Shown here one piece after another: positions 7,273-9,599 of a DNA stretch of 9,599 nt. The position numbers were made by a program, and so were the translations under genes. Each line of letters opens with the position of its first letter. The first letter of the stretch is position 1. The notes under the pieces are model-generated. The model searched no databases. It saw nothing but the letters and a program-made list of their open reading frames with translations, and had not been told where the DNA came from. The stretch is taken from assembly GCA_947647645.1 (NCBI GenBank), contig CANSLE010000069.1:1-9599 (forward strand), read 5' to 3'. The stretch is from an uncultured Microbacterium sp. GTDB taxonomy: Bacteria; Actinomycetota; Actinomycetes; Actinomycetales; Microbacteriaceae.

Positions 7273-7283
7273 CTTCAGAAGAG

Positions 7284-7356
7284 ACGCGACGGCGGGAGTC
7301 GAACCCGCAACGCGACCGGGTATGAACCGGTGCCCGGGACCACCCGGATCGCCGCG
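7284..7356 (-). tRNA. tRNA-Met(CAU)-like gene, atypical
   Basis: The - strand folds into a full 73-nt cloverleaf. Acceptor arms CGCGGCG (7356-7350) and CGTCGCG (7291-7285) pair over 7 positions with one G-U. The D-stem is CCGG/CCGG. The anticodon stem ACCGG/CCGGT holds loop TTCATAC with anticodon CAU at 7324-7322. A 6-nt variable loop precedes T-stem GCGGG/CCCGC with the classic TTCGACT loop. Oddities: positions 8-9 read AT instead of TA, the D-loop is only GTGGTC and lacks A14, the discriminator is T, no CCA is encoded, and the body does not resemble the initiator, elongator Met or Ile2 tRNAs I know. The fold is too regular to be chance, but decoding function is uncertain; it could be a divergent accessory tRNA or a tRNA-derived RNA. 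Confidence 0.72.
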
Positions 7357-7471
7357 ATGCCCCGAGGAGGGGACGTCTTCACGCTAACCCGCATCCGCCG
7401 CCGCGGCGAGGAGTGTGACCTGTGATTGCGATATGTGTCCACGCATGACGAGGAGAGTCGGCTGCGGCAGG

Positions 7472-8332
7472 CTATGACACTCCGCCGACGTCACCGTTCG
7501 TGTACGCGACGCCGTCGCTGCCCAGGGTGCCGAGAGTGTAGGGGATGCGCACTCCCGCGGCGCCGTCGGGGACGGGAGCAGCGAAGGCGTTCAGGCGCTG
7601 GGCGACGGCGGCCGCTTCGTCTGCCGTGAGGTGAGAGATGTAGAGCGCGGGCGGTTCCGCACCGCCGCGAGGGGCTTCGAGGAGCACCTCCGCGCGCGGA
7701 TGGCCGACGGCGATGTCGATGACCTCGTCGACGAAGGCCGGCGTCACCCACGCCGGGGTGTGCTCGATGCGCAGACGCTTGTCGACCGCCGCGAGCCGGT
7801 AGCTGCCGCCGTTTGCGAACAACGGCAGTGCCGACACCGCGTGGAAGGCCGCGCCGAAGCGGTCGATGTCGGCGACGTCGACGTGCGGCCACGTGCCGGA
7901 GGCGATGCCGAAGGTCCCCGGCATCGCGGCCACGGCGAGCATCTCGGACAGGTGGGCCTCGGCATCCACGAGGTCCCCCGGATACGCGGTCAGGGACCAC
8001 AGCCGAGGCGCGGACATGTCGGGGTCCGGCTTCATCGCGTCGGGGGCGCGCTGGGTCAGCGTCACTTCGCCGGTGTCGCCATCGGCGGTCGCGGCGGCGT
8101 GCACGCGGCGCAGGAGCCCGCGGACGTCGTCGGGCGAGGCGCCGGCGCCGACCGTGAGGGATGCCGAGACCTCGTCGATCCCACACGTCACGACGATCGG
8201 GTCCGCACACAGCGCGGACAGGCTCGGTCGCGGCGTGGGGGTCGACCCGGCCGGCCCGGCGCATCCGGCGAGAGCGACGAGGGCGGCCAGGATGACCGGG
8301 ACCGCCGCGCGACGCCGGAACGGCTGCCGCAT
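7472..8332 (-). CDS. Lipoprotein, 286 aa, unknown function
   Basis: A type II signal peptide is visible: MRQPFRRRAA, a hydrophobic core, then lipobox LAGC with Cys24. The mature protein is probably attached to the outer face of the membrane. It has Cys42 and Cys50, an alternating beta/alpha character (ASLTVGAGASPDDVRGLLRRVHAA; YISHLTADEAAAVAQRLNAF), and no recognised domain. The start is set at ATG 8332-8330 although the frame stays open to 8647: the extra residues upstream are a His/Arg/Pro-rich shadow of the YccF gene, and the signal peptide begins at this Met. The start overlaps the YccF stop as TGATG, so translation is likely coupled, consistent with the lack of a clear ribosome site. It is the last protein gene of the operon. 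Confidence 0.85.
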   Translation of the reverse strand: MRQPFRRRAAVPVILAALVALAGCAGPAGSTPTPRPSLSALCADPIVVTCGIDEVSASLTVGAGASPDDVRGLLRRVHAAATADGDTGEVTLTQRAPDAMKPDPDMSAPRLWSLTAYPGDLVDAEAHLSEMLAVAAMPGTFGIASGTWPHVDVADIDRFGAAFHAVSALPLFANGGSYRLAAVDKRLRIEHTPAWVTPAFVDEVIDIAVGHPRAEVLLEAPRGGAEPPALYISHLTADEAAAVAQRLNAFAAPVPDGAAGVRIPYTLGTLGSDGVAYTNGDVGGVS

Positions 8333-8730
8333 CACAGCGTCCGGTCGAACGCGCCCTGGCGGGTGGAGACGATGTCCTTGCCGAGCGGCATGAGGGAGAT
8401 CGGGATCATCTTGAAGTCGGCGATCGCCATCGGGATGCCGATGATCGTGATGCAGAGTGCGATGCCGCTGACGAGGTGGCCGATCGCGAGCCACCACCCG
8501 GCCAGGATCACCCAGACGACGTTTCCGAGGAACGAGCCGACGCCGGCGGTGGGCTTCGGCACGATCGTGCGGCCGAACGGCCAGATCACGTAGCCCGCTG
8601 TGCGAAACGATGCGATCGCCCACGGGATCGTGATGATCGGGATGCACAGCACCACCCCGGCGATCACATAGCCGACGAAGAGCCAGAAGCCGGCGAAGAT
8701 GATCCAGACGATGTTGAGGATCGTGCGCAT
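8332..8730 (-). CDS. YccF domain-containing membrane protein
   Basis: The 132-residue product is a small integral membrane protein made of two tandem YccF units. Unit 1 (about 6-57) has NIVWIIFAGFWL, LCIPIITIPWAIASF and WPFGRTIV. Unit 2 (about 70-121) has NVVWVILAGWWL, LCITIIGIPMAIADF and MPLGKDIV, exactly 64 residues later. This double-repeat layout and length match the YccF family (Pfam YccF, formerly DUF307), inner membrane proteins of unknown function found across bacteria. The start at ATG 8730-8728 gives the complete first unit; the ribosome site upstream is weak. It lies 26 bp after the 108-residue membrane protein gene and overlaps the lipoprotein start, so it is in the middle of an operon. 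Confidence 0.93.
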   Translation of the reverse strand: MRTILNIVWIIFAGFWLFVGYVIAGVVLCIPIITIPWAIASFRTAGYVIWPFGRTIVPKPTAGVGSFLGNVVWVILAGWWLAIGHLVSGIALCITIIGIPMAIADFKMIPISLMPLGKDIVSTRQGAFDRTL

Positions 8731-8756
8731 GAGTCCATTCTCGCCGGTGCAGACGG

Positions 8757-9083
8757 TTAAGCGCGGTGCCGGGCCGACGCGTTCTGTGCGTGACGCAGCA
8801 GTCCGACGAGTCCGGAGATCAGCGCGAGCGCTCCGAGCACCAGGAGCGCACCGGCCACCAGCGTCGGCCCGTTCAGCTGAGGGACGATCGTCGCCAGGTC
8901 GTCGAGCGCGCGGGGTGTCCAGGTCAGCGCGGCACCGACGGCGGCGGCTGCGGCGAAGACGAGCCCCCAGACGACCCCTGCCCAGCGGATGCGCGGGCCC
9001 GGCCGGGTTTCGGGCGCGTCGGGCGCGACAGCGTCGGCAGTGGATGTCGGGAGCACGTCAGAGTCTGGTGTGGAATCGCTCAT
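8757..9083 (-). CDS. Small membrane protein with two transmembrane helices
   Basis: The 108-residue product has a polar Ser/Asp/Pro-rich N-terminus (1-30), a helix at about 34-53 (AGVVWGLVFAAAAAVGAALT), a loop (TPRALDDLATIVPQLNG) and a second helix at about 73-96, then a basic tail (RHAQNASARHRA). This predicts both ends in the cytoplasm by the positive-inside rule. I recognise no family; small two-helix proteins of this kind are common and unannotated in Microbacteriaceae. The ATG is supported by AGGAGG 7 bases upstream and overlaps the stop of the preceding gene as ATGA. Confidence 0.82.
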   Translation of the reverse strand: MSDSTPDSDVLPTSTADAVAPDAPETRPGPRIRWAGVVWGLVFAAAAAVGAALTWTPRALDDLATIVPQLNGPTLVAGALLVLGALALISGLVGLLRHAQNASARHRA

Positions 9084-9599
9084 CGGGATCCTCCTGTTGT
9101 CGTTGCGGGCGATGACTGCATGACAGAGATGAAGCCGCTGTCCTGTTCGATGACGATGCGGTGGTGAGCACGGGCGTTCGCGCCGCCCACTGTCATCGTC
9201 AGACGGATGCGCCCGTCAGCGAGACGGGTGCTCGTGACGTCGGGGTCGTCGGACAGGCGCGCGTATGACCTGCCGTCGGCATCCGTGAGGCGGACCCGGT
9301 CGACCGCGGCGTCTCGCGTGGTGATCTCGATGTCCATTCGGACGGACCCGCCGAGCGGCTCCTGCATGATCTGGGTGTTGCCCGACATCTTCTGAACGAA
9401 GACCGAACCGTCCACGCCGCCGTCCGGAGCGATGATGACGAGGTCGCCCCAGGTCTGCACGAACGGGTCGGATGCCGAGCTCCCCGCTTGATTGCCCTCG
9501 CCCACCGAAAGCCAGTAGCTCCCGATGTGGAGCGCCTGCGCGACAGGCGCGACCGTCGCCGCGCCCGCGCCGAGCAGCGTCACGACGGTCACGAAGGCG
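9080..9599 (-). CDS. Membrane-anchored or secreted protein, N-terminus outside the window (partial)
   Basis: The frame is open to the right edge and ends at TGA 9082-9080, giving 172 visible residues. The first ones (AFVTVVTLLGAGAATVAPVAQAL) form a hydrophobic segment that could be the end of a signal peptide or an anchoring helix. The rest is an extracytoplasmic-looking, beta-rich domain (GGSVRMDIEITTRDAAVDRVRLTDADG; RIRLTMTVGGANARAHHRIVIEQDSG) without cysteines. A GTG at 9592-9590 exists, but the residues before it are in frame and hydrophobic, so the true start is probably upstream. I recognise no family. The ATGA overlap with the next gene makes this the first visible gene of the envelope operon. 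Confidence 0.75.
   Translation of the reverse strand, partial: AFVTVVTLLGAGAATVAPVAQALHIGSYWLSVGEGNQAGSSASDPFVQTWGDLVIIAPDGGVDGSVFVQKMSGNTQIMQEPLGGSVRMDIEITTRDAAVDRVRLTDADGRSYARLSDDPDVTSTRLADGRIRLTMTVGGANARAHHRIVIEQDSGFISVMQSSPATTTGGSR

Noticed and set aside
7124..7387. 87-residue + strand open frame
   Set aside because: It runs through the terminator hairpin and antisense through the tRNA-like gene, so it is not a protein gene.
7391..7410. GC-rich inverted repeat (CGCCG with CGGCG) between the lipoprotein end and the tRNA-like gene
   Set aside because: Only five bases per arm in a GC-rich stretch, so it is expected by chance and not called as a terminator.
7631..8593. 320-residue + strand open frame
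   Set aside because: It is antisense to the lipoprotein and YccF genes and has an Arg/Gly/His-rich shadow composition.
8333..8647. Upstream extension of the 286-residue lipoprotein into the YccF gene
   Set aside because: The extra residues are His/Arg/Pro-rich and out of frame with a clear YccF coding sequence; the signal peptide and lipobox start at the Met at 8332.

Overview
The window is high-GC DNA with dense, overlapping genes. Many Ala-Ser and Asp-Ala pairs are written as gca-tcc and gat-gcc, a habit I associate with Microbacterium and related Microbacteriaceae. A high-GC actinobacterium is well supported by base composition, TTG/ATG starts with GGAGG-type ribosome sites, and many ATGA overlaps. 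The genus is an inference.

Left part (1-4573, + strand). The end of an ABC transporter ATPase overlaps the start of an ABC-2 type permease (199-1287), so the two form an exporter operon. After a 128-bp gap with two inverted repeats comes a 1036-residue secreted subtilase (1416-4526). It has a signal peptide, an I9-type propeptide, an S8 catalytic core with an inserted PA domain, and a long C-terminal region. A perfect 38-bp palindrome closes this block and sits between convergent genes.

Middle part (4592-7283), which looks like an accessory segment. It holds a small lipoprotein on the - strand (4592-5005), a broken C-terminal fragment of a HipA-family kinase on the + strand (about 5185-5503), and a 352-residue protein of unknown function (5500-6558). 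The start of the unknown gene overlaps the stop of the kinase remnant. A second small acidic lipoprotein lies on the - strand (6620-7045), with a hairpin between the convergent ends. By eye, codon use from about 5.5 to 7.3 kb is less GC-biased than in the flanks.

Right part (7237-9599, all - strand). Read in the direction of transcription, there is an incomplete secreted or membrane-anchored protein, a 108-residue two-helix membrane protein (ATGA overlap), a YccF-family membrane protein with two YccF repeats (26 bp downstream), and a 286-residue lipoprotein (TGATG overlap). The spacing indicates one envelope-related operon. Downstream on the same strand lies an unusual tRNA-like gene with a CAU anticodon and no encoded CCA, followed by a strong hairpin. 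No CRISPR array, insertion sequence or rRNA is visible.
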